The notes under the pieces: generated by a model
Seen by the model: the letters and a program-made list of their open reading frames with translations, nothing else
The model's database searches: none
Told to the model about the DNA's origin: nothing
Translations under genes and position numbers: made by a program
Shown: in pieces, positions 18,477-27,582 of the stretch
How the letters are laid out: every line of letters begins with the position of its first letter
How positions within the stretch are numbered: position 1 is the first letter of the stretch
Assembly: GCF_027105055.1 (NCBI RefSeq)
Contig: NZ_CP114264.1
Span: 1,240,001-1,304,000, forward strand
Length of the DNA stretch: 64,000 bases
Direction of reading: 5' to 3'
Source: Acinetobacter sp. TR3
GTDB lineage: Bacteria > Pseudomonadota > Gammaproteobacteria > Pseudomonadales > Moraxellaceae

Positions 18477-18515
18477 CTTAAATAAAAAAGTCTCCGACAA
18501 ACCCGGTACGGTTCA

Positions 18516-18895
18516 TTATGTATTTAGGCATGTATAAATAATAATTTTATAGAACATCATTGGTTTTAATGGGAAGTATTATTAAGTGTATTTAAGCAAT
18601 TAAACATGCGTAAAAAATCAAAAAACCACCATAAGTGATTGTATTTTTGTTTACTTTTTAGCTCTTACTTATGAGAATTTGCACTTTTTGATTTTATGCA
18701 GCCAAAGACCTACTCTTTATAGCCTAGCATTAGTGACAATTTTCGCCATTTAGCTTCCAGTCTTGTTGTTTATGTCAAAAATATGACTTAAATATTTAAT
18801 AACTAAAAATAAATATTAAAAAATGGTTGAATAATAAGCAATTATCTATAAAGATAACTAATATTCACTTGGTCGTTCATTCTAGGAGGTAGATC
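18516..18895. other. AT-rich intergenic stretch
   Basis: No gene was found in 380 bp. It contains numerous stops in all frames. The last 60 bp hold plausible AT-rich promoter sequence and an AGGAGGTAG ribosome-binding site for the small gene that follows. Confidence 0.5.
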
Positions 18896-19168
18896 ATGAT
18901 TGATGTGCAATATTCCGAAAATGTCTCTATACATCAGTTATCTGATGACGCATTCTTGTTAAGAGTCAATGATGCCAAGGTTTATCAATATTTGCTCAAG
19001 CAATGTGGCAAGGAATTCGGTTGGGAACGTTCGATACAAAAATCTCAAAGTTTTTTTAACGGTGATATTGAATATCAAATTAACCTTTCTGATATTCCAT
19101 TGGAAAATTTTGGACGAGATTTCTTTATGTTGGAACCAGAGCTACTCGATAACATTGCGAAAAGTTAA
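18896..19168 (+). CDS. Hypothetical small acidic protein, 90 residues
   Basis: Not recognised. It is soluble, with no signal peptide or membrane helix, and rich in acidic and aromatic residues. The start is firm: a near-perfect AGGAGGTAG lies 6 bp before the ATG. It is a single gene with its own downstream terminator (19222-19250), flanked on both sides by insertion-sequence debris, so it survives as an independent transcription unit. A frame overlapping at 18969 is a shadow. Candidates such as an immunity or anti-repressor protein cannot be distinguished from sequence. Confidence 0.65.
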   Translation: MIDVQYSENVSIHQLSDDAFLLRVNDAKVYQYLLKQCGKEFGWERSIQKSQSFFNGDIEYQINLSDIPLENFGRDFFMLEPELLDNIAKS

Positions 19169-19221
19169 TACATAGCTTGATTATATGCTGTGTATAGTTA
19201 GTTATATATTTCAGTTTTTCG

Positions 19222-19250
19222 CCACGTCATCCCCTTGACGTGGTCTTTTT
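19222..19250 (+). terminator. Terminator after the 90-residue ORF
   Basis: Perfect 8-bp stem CCACGTCA / TGACGTGG with a 5-base loop, followed by TCTTTTTAT. Confidence 0.85.
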
Positions 19251-19294
19251 ATATAAAACTACTTTATTGAAAATAGAATCAATTTTATAATTTT

Positions 19295-19867
19295 GATACT
19301 GAATATCATCGCCAATCGCGCAAACTTCATATTGGTATAGATGCTAACACCCTTCAAATACGAGCAGTTCAGCTCACAACAAATAATGTGAGTGATTCAC
19401 AGGTGCTTGGTGATTTGCTTGATCAAATTCCGTTGGATGAACGAATTGATTCAGTCGATACAGATGGTGCTTATGACACAAAGCACTGCCGACAAGTCAT
19501 TTTAGATCGAGATGCACATGCAGTCATTCCACCTAGGAACAATGTAAAGCTTTGGAAAGATAAGAAATTGAGATATTTAGAGAGAGGAATGAATTATTAA
19601 AAACAGTCAAACGGCTAGGTAGGTCACTTTGGAAAAAATGGTCTGGTTATCATCATCGAAGTTTAGTGGAAACCAAAATGCATTGCATCAAATTATTAGT
19701 TGATAAATTAACAGCAAGGAGTTTTCCTAGTCAGGTGAATGAGATTCATGCACGTGTAGCAGTTTTGAATAAATTCACAGTATTTGGTCGACCTCATACC
19801 CAAGTTGTGACTTGAATTTAGCTCAATTACGGTAGCATTGTCTTTCAAACCTTTGTACAACAAAGCC
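19295..19867 (+). mobile_element. 3' remnant of an IS5-family element (IS903/IS17-like)
   Basis: The fragment starts around ACTGAATATCATCGCC and runs to the right terminal repeat ACAACAAAGCC at 19867. It encodes the C-terminal half of an IS5-family transposase (DSQVLGDLLDQIPLDERIDS, DGAYDTKHCRQVILD, HHRSLVETKMHCIKLL) but is frameshifted after GMNY near 19600. The left half of the element is missing. It is closely similar to the fuller copy at 37892-38909, which lies in inverse orientation. It retains about 20 bp (attggtatagatgctaacac...) that the other copy lacks. Confidence 0.8.
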
Positions 19868-20087
19868 TCGCTGCACTAGTAAACCGGATAAACTTGCAAT
19901 AACAAATTTCGCAAGATGTCTTATCTTGATACGGTTGTGTAATGTTTAATAGCGAATTTAAAAAAAATCAATCTGATCTGTAGAATAAAAATTCACGCTT
20001 TTTTCACCTATTTCCATCTAAGTTCAAACATGAAGTCATTCAAATAAATCATTTTTCTCAGTTCAAGTTGAAGGCAAAGGAGTAACT

Positions 20088-22553
20088 ATGACTCTCGTAT
20101 TGATATTGCTTAGCTTGTTGATTCAGTTTGTTGTGTTGTGGGCTGTATTTTATTTCGAACTCAATCGAACAATTGGTAGTATTGTTGCTATCGCCACTGC
20201 GATTCTCTGCGCGATTTTTATTACACCGTGGAGTTTAGTGGTTGGTATTCCCATCATTTTAATGAGTATTATTTTACTTGTTGCACCATTACGTGAAGCT
20301 TTAATTGCTAAACCTGCGTTTAATATTCTTTCCAAAGCAATGCCTAGCATGAGTATTACAGAAAGAGAAGCTTTGGAAGCAGGTACAAGTTGGTGGGAAA
20401 AAGAATTATTTATGGGAGCGCCTGATTGGGAAAAGTTCGATCAATATCCATATCCAAAACTTTCTGTAGAAGAACAATCTTTTATAGACAATGAAGTTCA
20501 ACAACTTTGCGCCATGCTTGATGAATGGAAAATTCACCACAAAGATAAAAATTTACCTCCTGAAGTTTGGCAGTTTATTAAAGATAAAGGTTTTTTAGGA
20601 CTCATCATTCCAAAATCATTTGGGGGAAAAGAATTTTCAGCATTTGCTCAAAGCCGCATTATGAGCAAGATAGCATCACGTTCATTGACTGCGGCAGTGA
20701 GTTGTATGGTGCCCAACTCGCTTGGTCCCGGTGAACTATTACTCCATTACGGTACAACTGCACAGAAGCAACGTTATTTACCCGGCTTAGCAAATGGTAC
20801 AGAAATTCCTTGCTTTGGCTTAACCAGTCCAGAAGCTGGTTCTGATGCGGGAGCAATTCCAGATACAGGTATAGTCTGTTATGGGGCTTATCAAGGACAA
20901 GAAGTTCTTGGTCTAAAAATGAATTTTTCTAAAAGATGGATTACGCTTGCACCGATTGCAACGGTAATTGGTTTGGCATTTAAGTTGTACGATCCAGATG
21001 GTCTATTAGGTGATAAAAGTAAAAGTGAATATGGAATTACCTGTGCATTAATACCTGCAAGTCATGAGGGGATAAAAATAGGTGCACGCCATAATCCTGG
21101 TGCGCCATTTATGAATGGAACCGTGGAAGGAACAGACATTTTTATTCCAATCGACTGGATTATTGGTGGTCAACAAAATGCAGGTAAAGGTTGGCGCATG
21201 TTGATGGAGTGCCTTGGGGTTGGTCGTGGTATTTCTTTACCAGCATTGGCCACTGCTGCGGGTGAGATGAGCTACCTTTTAGTGGGTGCATTTGCTAGCG
21301 TTCGACAACAGTTTAAAGTGTCAGTTGGGCATTTTGAAGGTGTGCAAGAGGCAACCAGCGATATTGCCAGTGATGCCTATATGCTTGAGTCATTTAGATA
21401 CATGGTGACTTGTGGTTTGAATCAGGGCGGGACCCCAGCCGTCATGACAGCCATGGCAAAATATTATGCGACTGAAACCATGAGAAAAGTGATTAATCAT
21501 GGTATGGATGTCGTTGGTGGACGTGCGATTCAGCTAGGGCCACGTAATTTTCTGGCTTTGACCTACCAATCTATACCTGTTGCAATTACGGTAGAAGGGG
21601 CAAATATTCTTACGCGTTCTTTGATGATTTTCGGTCAAGGTTCCATGAGATGCCATCCGTATTTATTTGAAGAACTGCAATTATTGCAATCAGACAATAA
21701 AGCGAGTGCTCTAAAAAAATTCAATACCTTGTTATTCAAACATCTTGCTTATACTTTTAATCGTGCTGCTAAAGCGCTTGCATTTGGTCTCACAGGGGGC
21801 AGTAAAGAGGGTTCTTCAGCAGCTGATGATTTCTCAAAACCATATTATGCAATTATCAATCGGATGAGTGCTGATTTTGCTTTGACGGCAGACATGGCAT
21901 TGGGAATATTGGCTGGAGATTTAAAACGTAAGGAAATGCTTTCAGGTCGTTTAGCGGATATTCATGCCCATTTATTTATTGCAACATCGATTCTTAATTA
22001 TTATGAGCATGGACAAAGAACTGAACCGGATCAAAAACATGCAGAATTAGCATTAAATAAGGCTCTCTATAATGCTCAGGAAGCATTCTTTGGATTCTAT
22101 GAAAATTTCCCTGTGAAAATTGCTGCGAAATTGGTGAAATTAATCAGTTTCCCATTTGGTCGACCAGTCACAAAGCCATCGGATGAACTCAAACAACAAG
22201 TTGCTCAATTACTGCTAAAAGAAAATTCTTTTAGGGCGGAATTGAAAAAACATGTTTATTACACAACCGATGAAACAGATGTGATGGGACGCATGGAATC
22301 AACTTTCCAAATGTTGCTAACATTGCAGCCGCTTTGGGATAAGTTTAAAAAAGCTGAATCGAAAGATCAGTTTAAGGGGCTGACTTTTGAGGAACATATT
22401 GCAGATGCCGTTGCAGTGGGTTTTATTACTGCAAATGAATCGGAACAGCTTTTAAAATATAACGCTAAACGCTACGACAGTATGCTGACTGATATATTTG
22501 ATCAGCATTTAGAAAATGACTTGCCTCTTGGAAACCCTCATTTGAAAAGTTAG
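20088..22553 (+). CDS. fadE: Long-chain acyl-CoA dehydrogenase FadE
   Basis: An 821-residue flavoenzyme for the first step of fatty-acid beta-oxidation, making trans-2-enoyl-CoA. Two N-terminal membrane helices (LILLSLLIQFVVLWAVFYF and the next 25 residues) anchor it, as in E. coli FadE. The acyl-CoA dehydrogenase core follows, with CFGLTSPEAGSDAGAIPD, KRWITLAP, GVGRGISLPALA and GGRAIQLGPRNFL. A C-terminal DUF1974 extension makes up the last 280 residues. AAAGGAGTAAC precedes the ATG. It is monocistronic, with a terminator shared with the convergent regulator. The DUF1974 type is normal for gammaproteobacteria. Confidence 0.94.
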   Translation: MTLVLILLSLLIQFVVLWAVFYFELNRTIGSIVAIATAILCAIFITPWSLVVGIPIILMSIILLVAPLREALIAKPAFNILSKAMPSMSITEREALEAGTSWWEKELFMGAPDWEKFDQYPYPKLSVEEQSFIDNEVQQLCAMLDEWKIHHKDKNLPPEVWQFIKDKGFLGLIIPKSFGGKEFSAFAQSRIMSKIASRSLTAAVSCMVPNSLGPGELLLHYGTTAQKQRYLPGLANGTEIPCFGLTSPEAGSDAGAIPDTGIVCYGAYQGQEVLGLKMNFSKRWITLAPIATVIGLAFKLYDPDGLLGDKSKSEYGITCALIPASHEGIKIGARHNPGAPFMNGTVEGTDIFIPIDWIIGGQQNAGKGWRMLMECLGVGRGISLPALATAAGEMSYLLVGAFASVRQQFKVSVGHFEGVQEATSDIASDAYMLESFRYMVTCGLNQGGTPAVMTAMAKYYATETMRKVINHGMDVVGGRAIQLGPRNFLALTYQSIPVAITVEGANILTRSLMIFGQGSMRCHPYLFEELQLLQSDNKASALKKFNTLLFKHLAYTFNRAAKALAFGLTGGSKEGSSAADDFSKPYYAIINRMSADFALTADMALGILAGDLKRKEMLSGRLADIHAHLFIATSILNYYEHGQRTEPDQKHAELALNKALYNAQEAFFGFYENFPVKIAAKLVKLISFPFGRPVTKPSDELKQQVAQLLLKENSFRAELKKHVYYTTDETDVMGRMESTFQMLLTLQPLWDKFKKAESKDQFKGLTFEEHIADAVAVGFITANESEQLLKYNAKRYDSMLTDIFDQHLENDLPLGNPHLKS

Positions 22554-22566
22554 ATAAGGTGATCAA

Positions 22567-22600
22567 TAAAAAAGCGAGATGTTCAAGTCTCGCTTTTTTA
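22567..22600. terminator. Bidirectional terminator between fadE and the sigma-54 regulator
   Basis: AAAAAAGCGAGA pairs with TCTCGCTTTTTT across an 8-base loop, serving both convergent genes. Confidence 0.9.
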
Positions 22601-22604
22601 TTTT

Positions 22605-23903
22605 TTATAAATTAAATTTTTTACGATAACGCCAAAGTGTGGTTCGACTCATACCCAGTGCTTTTGCTGCGAGTGAAAGATCATTTTGGTATTGAATTAA
22701 TTTTTTCCGTATCGTTTCTTTATTGATTTTATCCGAAAGCAGCAGTGGGTCTACTTCTATTACTAGGTTTGAAAGGATTGAATGTTGATTATCAATGATT
22801 TCATCGGGCAAATCGTAAATATCAATCTCAGATTTTTCATTTGCCATCGTCAGTGCATAGAGTAGGGTATTTTTCAGTTCACGAACATTTCCGGGCCAAT
22901 CATAATCAATCAGTTTCTGTAAGGCTGCATCAGAGAGTTTTGGAGAAGCTCCAAAAACATTTTGTTGCTCAGTTAAAATATAATTGGCAATAAAAGGAAT
23001 ATCTTCTTTGCGATCACGGAGTGGTGGAACAAAAATTGGAATCACACGGAGTCGATATAATAAATCCTGACGGAAGCGTCCAAGACGAGCTTCTTCTCGT
23101 AACGCTCGATGAGTAGCGGTGATAATACGGACATTCGCTCTAATCGATTTTTCTCCACCTAAAGGTGTAAATTCACCAGTCTCAAGAACTCTTAATAATT
23201 TTGCTTGAAGTTCTAATGGAATTTCAGCGATTTCATCTAAAAAAAGTGTTCCGCCCGCAGCACGTTCAAAGACACCTTTATGTTCTCGAATTGCCCCTGT
23301 AAATGCACCTTTGACGTGACCAAATAATTCGCTTTCCAGAATGTTGGCATTTAAAGCTGCACAGTTAATGGCAATAAATACGTTATTTTTCCGCTGACTA
23401 TGATCATGGATAGCCTGTGCAACCAGTTCTTTTCCACTGCCAGACTCGCCTCGAACTAAAACAGGAAACTCTGTAATTGCAACACGTTGAATGATTGAAA
23501 ACATGCGTTGCATTTCAGCAGATTGGCTATGAAAAGTCTGCTCTAAAGCTGTGATCTTTTGATCTTGTTTTATTTTCTGTATGACTTGAGTGGATTGTAA
23601 TAAATACATGGTTCCCTCAAAGCGCTGATCGATAATTCTAATGGGATGACGATGGCAAAACAGCTCAATGGATTGAGCTGCATCACTAATCATATGTCGT
23701 CCGATTTCAAGCTCATGATGTTGTATTGTTTTTTTTAAAGTTTGAAATAATGAATTATTGATTTTTTTATCGTTCAATTCATACACAAAGCGCTGCTTAG
23801 ATTGATCTAAGATAAGAAGGGAACTGTCTAACATTAGGGTTTGCAATTTAAACAAAAAGCTCTCTAAATCAGCTTGAGTATAAAAATCAATCGCTTGGCT
23901 CAT
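22605..23903 (-). CDS. Sigma-54-dependent activator of the sulfide-oxidation operon
   Basis: A 432-residue enhancer-binding protein. The Walker A GESGSGKE is at 152-159, the sigma-54 contact loop GAFTGA at 199-204, Walker B FLDEIAE near 221, and a Fis-type HTH ([18 protein letters not shown]) is at the C-terminus. The 120-residue N-terminal sensor domain is not recognised; it has a single cysteine (Cys83 in LFCHRH). It is divergent from the persulfide dioxygenase / SQR operon, whose promoter is sigma-54 type, so it very likely activates that operon. FisR of Cupriavidus plays this role but is described with several sensor cysteines, so sensing here may differ. Confidence 0.88.
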   Translation of the reverse strand: MSQAIDFYTQADLESFLFKLQTLMLDSSLLILDQSKQRFVYELNDKKINNSLFQTLKKTIQHHELEIGRHMISDAAQSIELFCHRHPIRIIDQRFEGTMYLLQSTQVIQKIKQDQKITALEQTFHSQSAEMQRMFSIIQRVAITEFPVLVRGESGSGKELVAQAIHDHSQRKNNVFIAINCAALNANILESELFGHVKGAFTGAIREHKGVFERAAGGTLFLDEIAEIPLELQAKLLRVLETGEFTPLGGEKSIRANVRIITATHRALREEARLGRFRQDLLYRLRVIPIFVPPLRDRKEDIPFIANYILTEQQNVFGASPKLSDAALQKLIDYDWPGNVRELKNTLLYALTMANEKSEIDIYDLPDEIIDNQHSILSNLVIEVDPLLLSDKINKETIRKKLIQYQNDLSLAAKALGMSRTTLWRYRKKFNL

Positions 23904-23905
23904 GA

Positions 23906-23944
23906 TGTTTCATTATATGTTTTTCACTTGAAACAATTGAAACA
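23906..23944. promoter_or_regulatory. Probable upstream activator sites for the sigma-54 regulator
   Basis: TGTTTCA (23906-23912) is an inverted copy of TGAAACA, which occurs twice in tandem as TTGAAACA (23928-23935 and 23937-23944). The sites lie about 100-140 bp before the -24 element, the usual enhancer distance, and just upstream of the regulator's own start. Confidence 0.6.
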
Positions 23945-24041
23945 CATTATGCAACATTAATGAAATGGTGATTTTATTTAAAATTAAATATTATTAATTA
24001 ATATATTGTTTTATTTGAATATAATTTATAACGCATAAAGT

Positions 24042-24056
24042 TGGCACTTAGTTTGC
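24042..24056 (+). promoter_or_regulatory. Sigma-54 (-24/-12) promoter of the sulfide operon
   Basis: TGGCACTTAGTTTGC matches the consensus TGGCAC-N5-TTGC exactly, with 10 bases between the GG and GC pairs. It lies 40 bp before the dioxygenase start, and a sigma-54 activator gene is divergent from it. Confidence 0.88.
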
Positions 24057-24095
24057 AAAATAAGAATATAACCAAGCATATCGAGACCAATTCAA

Positions 24096-24779
24096 ATGAT
24101 ACTTCATCAGTTTTTTGAAAAAGAAAGTTCAACTTATACTTATTTGGTTGCATCTGAACAAACACGTGAAGCGGTACTGATTGATCCAGTTGCATCTGAA
24201 ATAGAAAGTTATGAACAAATGCTGAATCAGTTGAATCTCAAGTTAGTTTACAGCTTGGATACGCATGTTCATGCAGATCATGTTACGGCTGCAAATTTAC
24301 TCAGAGCACGTTTTGGCTGTAAAACAGTTTTACATCGTAACTCTGGCGTGGATTGTGGTGATATTTTTATCACTGACCGGAGTGCGATACGTGTTGGTGA
24401 ATTCTTAATAGAAGCACGTTACACCCCTGGACATACTAATGCCTGCACAAGCTATGTCATTGACAATATGGTGTTTACAGGAGATGCATTACTGATAGAT
24501 GGTTGTGGTCGTACTGATTTCCAAGAAGGAAATGCTGAAACCTTATACGACAGTATCCACCAACAGATATTCACTTTACCGGACGACACGATTGTTTACC
24601 CGGGACATGATTATAAAGGTCGTTTGTCTTCAACTGTAGGGCATGAGCGTGTACATAATTCCCGTTTAGGTCAGGGGCGTAGTAAACAAGACTTCGTTGA
24701 AATTATGAAAAACCTTGATCTTCCATATCCTAAAAAGATTGATATTGCTTTGCCTGCAAATAAAGCATGTGGGAAATAA
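24096..24779 (+). CDS. Persulfide dioxygenase, ETHE1/PDO type
   Basis: A 227-residue metallo-beta-lactamase-fold enzyme. The iron-binding THVHADHVTA motif is at 56-65 and further ligands are in TPGHTNACTS (His near 113) and FTGDALLIDGCGRTDF. The C-terminal PGHDYKGR completes the site. ETHE1-type enzymes oxidise glutathione persulfide to sulfite with O2. It is the first gene after the sigma-54 promoter and is followed 10 bp later by the SQR fusion and then a TauE-type exporter. This gives a linear route: sulfide to persulfide to sulfite and out of the cell. Confidence 0.92.
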   Translation: MILHQFFEKESSTYTYLVASEQTREAVLIDPVASEIESYEQMLNQLNLKLVYSLDTHVHADHVTAANLLRARFGCKTVLHRNSGVDCGDIFITDRSAIRVGEFLIEARYTPGHTNACTSYVIDNMVFTGDALLIDGCGRTDFQEGNAETLYDSIHQQIFTLPDDTIVYPGHDYKGRLSSTVGHERVHNSRLGQGRSKQDFVEIMKNLDLPYPKKIDIALPANKACGK

Positions 24780-24789
24780 GGGGAAAATT

Positions 24790-26448
24790 GTGAGTGACTT
24801 AAAACAAGTTAACCCTGAATTTTGGGTATCAGCTCAGATCAATCAATCTGATTTGGTTGAAATTGCAGCCAAGGGAATCAAAACGATTATTTGTAATCGC
24901 CCTGATGGTGAAGGTGTCGACCAGCCAAATATCATTGAGATCCAAGAAGCGGCCATTCGGCAGGGAATTCAGTTGGAATATTTGCCTGTTGTGAGTGGGC
25001 GGGTGACAGATGAACAAGCAATTGAATTTAAGTCACTTTATCAAAAATCCCAAAAACCTGTACTGGCATTTTGCCGTTCAGGAACTCGATCAATTACCTT
25101 ATGGGCACTGTCTCAAGTGGCTGAACTTACCATTGATCAGATGTTGTTGCAGTCAAAATCACTGGGCTACGATTTACAAGGTTTAGTCCCTCGAATTTTG
25201 AAGCAAAACCCAACGCAGTTAAACAATATTCCGACTTTCTCTGTGGTGATTGTAGGTGCGGGTGCGGCGGGTATTTCAGTGGCATCGAGTTTGTTGTCTC
25301 GTCAACCGAATTTAGATATTGCCGTGATTGATCCTGCTGAAATTCATTACTACCAACCAGGATGGACGATGGTGGGCGGTGGGATATTTGCTCCTGAAAA
25401 AACGGTAAGAACAATGGCGAGTCTGATTCCTAAACAAGTTCATTGGATAAAGGCAGCTGTTGCAGCTTTTGATCCTGATAATAAACAAGTTTTATTAGAG
25501 GGATGTAAACCGATTAACTACGAAGTATTGGTCGTCTGTCCGGGCTTAAAATTAAATTGGCATGGAATAGAGGGTTTAGTTGAAACGCTAGGTAAAAATG
25601 GTGTGACTTCAAACTATCGTTATGATCTTGCACCATATACGTGGGACTTGGTTCGTAATATGAAACAGGGTAAAGCTGTTTTTACACAGCCACCTATGCC
25701 AATTAAATGTGCTGGTGCTCCGCAAAAAGCAATGTATTTGTCAGCTGATTATTGGCAAAAACAAGGTGTATTAAAAGATATTGAAATCAATTTCTATAAT
25801 ACAGGTGCGGTGTTATTTGGCGTACAAGCTTATGTTCCAGCTTTGATGGAATATATTAAACGTTACAATGCCAATTTAAACTTTAATCATCAATTGATTA
25901 AAGTCGATGGAAGCCAAAAGCGAGCTTGGTTTAATGTCAGTGAAGGGGAAAATACTTCAGTGATTGAAACTGATTTCGACATGATTCATGTTGTTCCTCC
26001 GCAGCAAGCACCTGATTTTATTCGAGCAAGTAACTTGGTTGATGCGGCAGGCTGGGTCAGTGTCGATCAGCATACCTTACAGCATAGCAAGTATCCTAAT
26101 ATCTTTGCTTTGGGTGATGTCACTAATGCACCAAATGCGAAAACGGCAGCAGCAGCGCGGAAACAAGCCCCTATTGTTGCAGTGAATGTATTGCAGTATT
26201 TAAAAGGCAATCAGAATTTTGCGCAATATGACGGTTATGGATCTTGTCCGCTTACAGTTGAGCGTGGAAAGATTGTGTTGGCAGAATTTGGTTATGGCGG
26301 AAAACTGTTACCTAGTTTTCCTAAGTGGTTGCTCGATGGGCAAAAACCTTCACAGCTTGCATGGTTGTTAAAAGAGCAAATTCTACCGCCGATGTATTGG
26401 GATGGAATGCTCAAAGGTCGTGAATGGCTGGTGAAGCCAAAACTTTAG
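24790..26448 (+). CDS. DUF442 sulfurtransferase-like domain fused to sulfide:quinone oxidoreductase
   Basis: A 552-residue two-domain protein. Residues 1-135 form a DUF442/TIGR01244-type phosphatase-like domain with the active-site loop FCRSGTRS (Cys98 region). Residues 150-552 form an FAD disulfide oxidoreductase of the SQR type (VVIVGAGAAGISVASSLL, HYYQPGWTMVGGG, PMPIKCAGAPQK with a redox Cys, ALGDVTNAPNAKTAAA). The SQR part oxidises sulfide and passes electrons to quinone. The GTG start at 24790 is chosen because the upstream in-frame extension overlaps the dioxygenase gene. Such fusions are annotated in Acinetobacter as bifunctional proteins. The fused domain may move sulfane sulfur (inference). 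Confidence 0.88.
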   Translation: MSDLKQVNPEFWVSAQINQSDLVEIAAKGIKTIICNRPDGEGVDQPNIIEIQEAAIRQGIQLEYLPVVSGRVTDEQAIEFKSLYQKSQKPVLAFCRSGTRSITLWALSQVAELTIDQMLLQSKSLGYDLQGLVPRILKQNPTQLNNIPTFSVVIVGAGAAGISVASSLLSRQPNLDIAVIDPAEIHYYQPGWTMVGGGIFAPEKTVRTMASLIPKQVHWIKAAVAAFDPDNKQVLLEGCKPINYEVLVVCPGLKLNWHGIEGLVETLGKNGVTSNYRYDLAPYTWDLVRNMKQGKAVFTQPPMPIKCAGAPQKAMYLSADYWQKQGVLKDIEINFYNTGAVLFGVQAYVPALMEYIKRYNANLNFNHQLIKVDGSQKRAWFNVSEGENTSVIETDFDMIHVVPPQQAPDFIRASNLVDAAGWVSVDQHTLQHSKYPNIFALGDVTNAPNAKTAAAARKQAPIVAVNVLQYLKGNQNFAQYDGYGSCPLTVERGKIVLAEFGYGGKLLPSFPKWLLDGQKPSQLAWLLKEQILPPMYWDGMLKGREWLVKPKL

Positions 26449-26554
26449 TTTATTCAGCTTAAATAAATCAAATACTTAGTCCTGATTCAGAACTGAGTTA
26501 GGACAGTATTTTCTCCAGAAATGGGTTCATCCTTGTACGAGGACATTGCATATC

Positions 26555-27358
26555 ATGTGGTTATTAGTCTTAGAAGGTCTTGCGATCGGATGTTTACTTG
26601 GACTGACAGGCGCAGGTGGCGGTATTTTGGCTGTACCAGCATTGATGGCGAGTCAAGGATGGACAGTGTCTCAAGCTGCACCAGTAGGTTTGTTGGCAGT
26701 AACACTTTCTGCATTTGTTGGTATGGTTCAAGGCTTATTCAAAAAAATTGTGCGTTATCGTGCAGCGATCTGGATTGCCCTGATTAGTCTGCCATCGGCA
26801 CGCTATGGCATCCATCTTGCGAATATTATTTCTCCAGTTTGGTTAAGCCTTGGATTCAGTGTCGTGATGATGATTGTGGCTTATCGTATTTTCTTCAATA
26901 AGGTGAATGATTTTGAAGATCCGCCGTGTAAGGTGAATCAATCAACAGGACAACTGATTTGGAATGTTAAAACTGCTTCAGTATTGGGTATTATCGGTGT
27001 GATTGCAGGTCTATTAACTGGATTATTGGGGGTTGGTGGCGGTTTTGTGATTGTGCCTGCATTACGTAAAGTCACTGATTTGGATATGCGGAGTATCGTT
27101 GCAACGTCACTGATGATCATTTTCTTAATTGGTGGTGTAAGTATTTCAATACACATCATAGATGGCTTTCAGTATCCAATCGCTGTAACTGTTAGCTTTG
27201 TTGTGGCTTGTATTATCGGCATGTTAATTGGAAGAAGATTAATCAGCCTGATTGATATAAAAACGGTACAAAAGGTATTCGCTGTGGTGGTAATTTGTGT
27301 TGCCATTTACTTGGTGATTACAAGCTTAATGAAAATTTTACCTATACTTTCTCTTTAA
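26555..27358 (+). CDS. TauE/SafE-family sulfite/sulfonate exporter
   Basis: A 267-residue membrane protein with about eight helices. The family's two glycine-rich repeats are both visible: GLTGAGGGILAVPAL near residue 16 and GLLGVGGGFVIVPAL near 155, each at the start of a half. It probably exports sulfite or thiosulfate produced by the upstream enzymes. The ATG at 26555 follows a GAGGA site by 10 bp; the frame runs further upstream but without family similarity. The 106-bp gap after the SQR gene has no terminator, so it is likely in the same operon. Confidence 0.88.
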   Translation: MWLLVLEGLAIGCLLGLTGAGGGILAVPALMASQGWTVSQAAPVGLLAVTLSAFVGMVQGLFKKIVRYRAAIWIALISLPSARYGIHLANIISPVWLSLGFSVVMMIVAYRIFFNKVNDFEDPPCKVNQSTGQLIWNVKTASVLGIIGVIAGLLTGLLGVGGGFVIVPALRKVTDLDMRSIVATSLMIIFLIGGVSISIHIIDGFQYPIAVTVSFVVACIIGMLIGRRLISLIDIKTVQKVFAVVVICVAIYLVITSLMKILPILSL

Positions 27359-27398
27359 TTATATTGTTATCTCTTTGATTTTTAGTTTCTAAAATTGA

Positions 27399-27435
27399 AC
27401 CTAGACTCAAGCCATGAGGTTTTGAGTTTAGGTTA
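27399..27435 (+). terminator. Terminator after the sulfide operon
   Basis: ACCTAGACTCAA pairs with TTGAGTTTAGGT (one G-T pair) around an 11-base loop. The following sequence is A/T-rich but lacks a long T run. Confidence 0.6.
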
Positions 27436-27582
27436 AAAGATACATAAATTTATGTTTCCTATGTAATTTTGTATTATGATGCTAAGAGTTCACTAGCATG
27501 CCTAAAACGATGCTTCACATAAACTTCATATGATTTCTATTAATATCATAAATATAAAAAGAGATTGGGTCAGGAAGAATCA

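Larger units (their letters stand above)
17178..18515 (+). mobile_element. IS3-family insertion sequence (1,338 bp), damaged
   Basis: Terminal repeats TGAACCGTACTGGGTTTGTC (left) and the complement of TGAACCGTACCGGGTTTGTC (right), about 25 bp with one mismatch. The left flank AAGT and right flank TTAT do not match, so the target duplication is lost and a deletion probably removed the rest of the ShlB gene. OrfA is disrupted (see next entry). It is a different element from the IS3 at 8130. Confidence 0.9.

Noticed and set aside
24715..24789. Longer start for the DUF442-SQR fusion
   Set aside because: It runs through the end of the dioxygenase gene in another frame; the GTG at 24790 begins the DUF442 domain.
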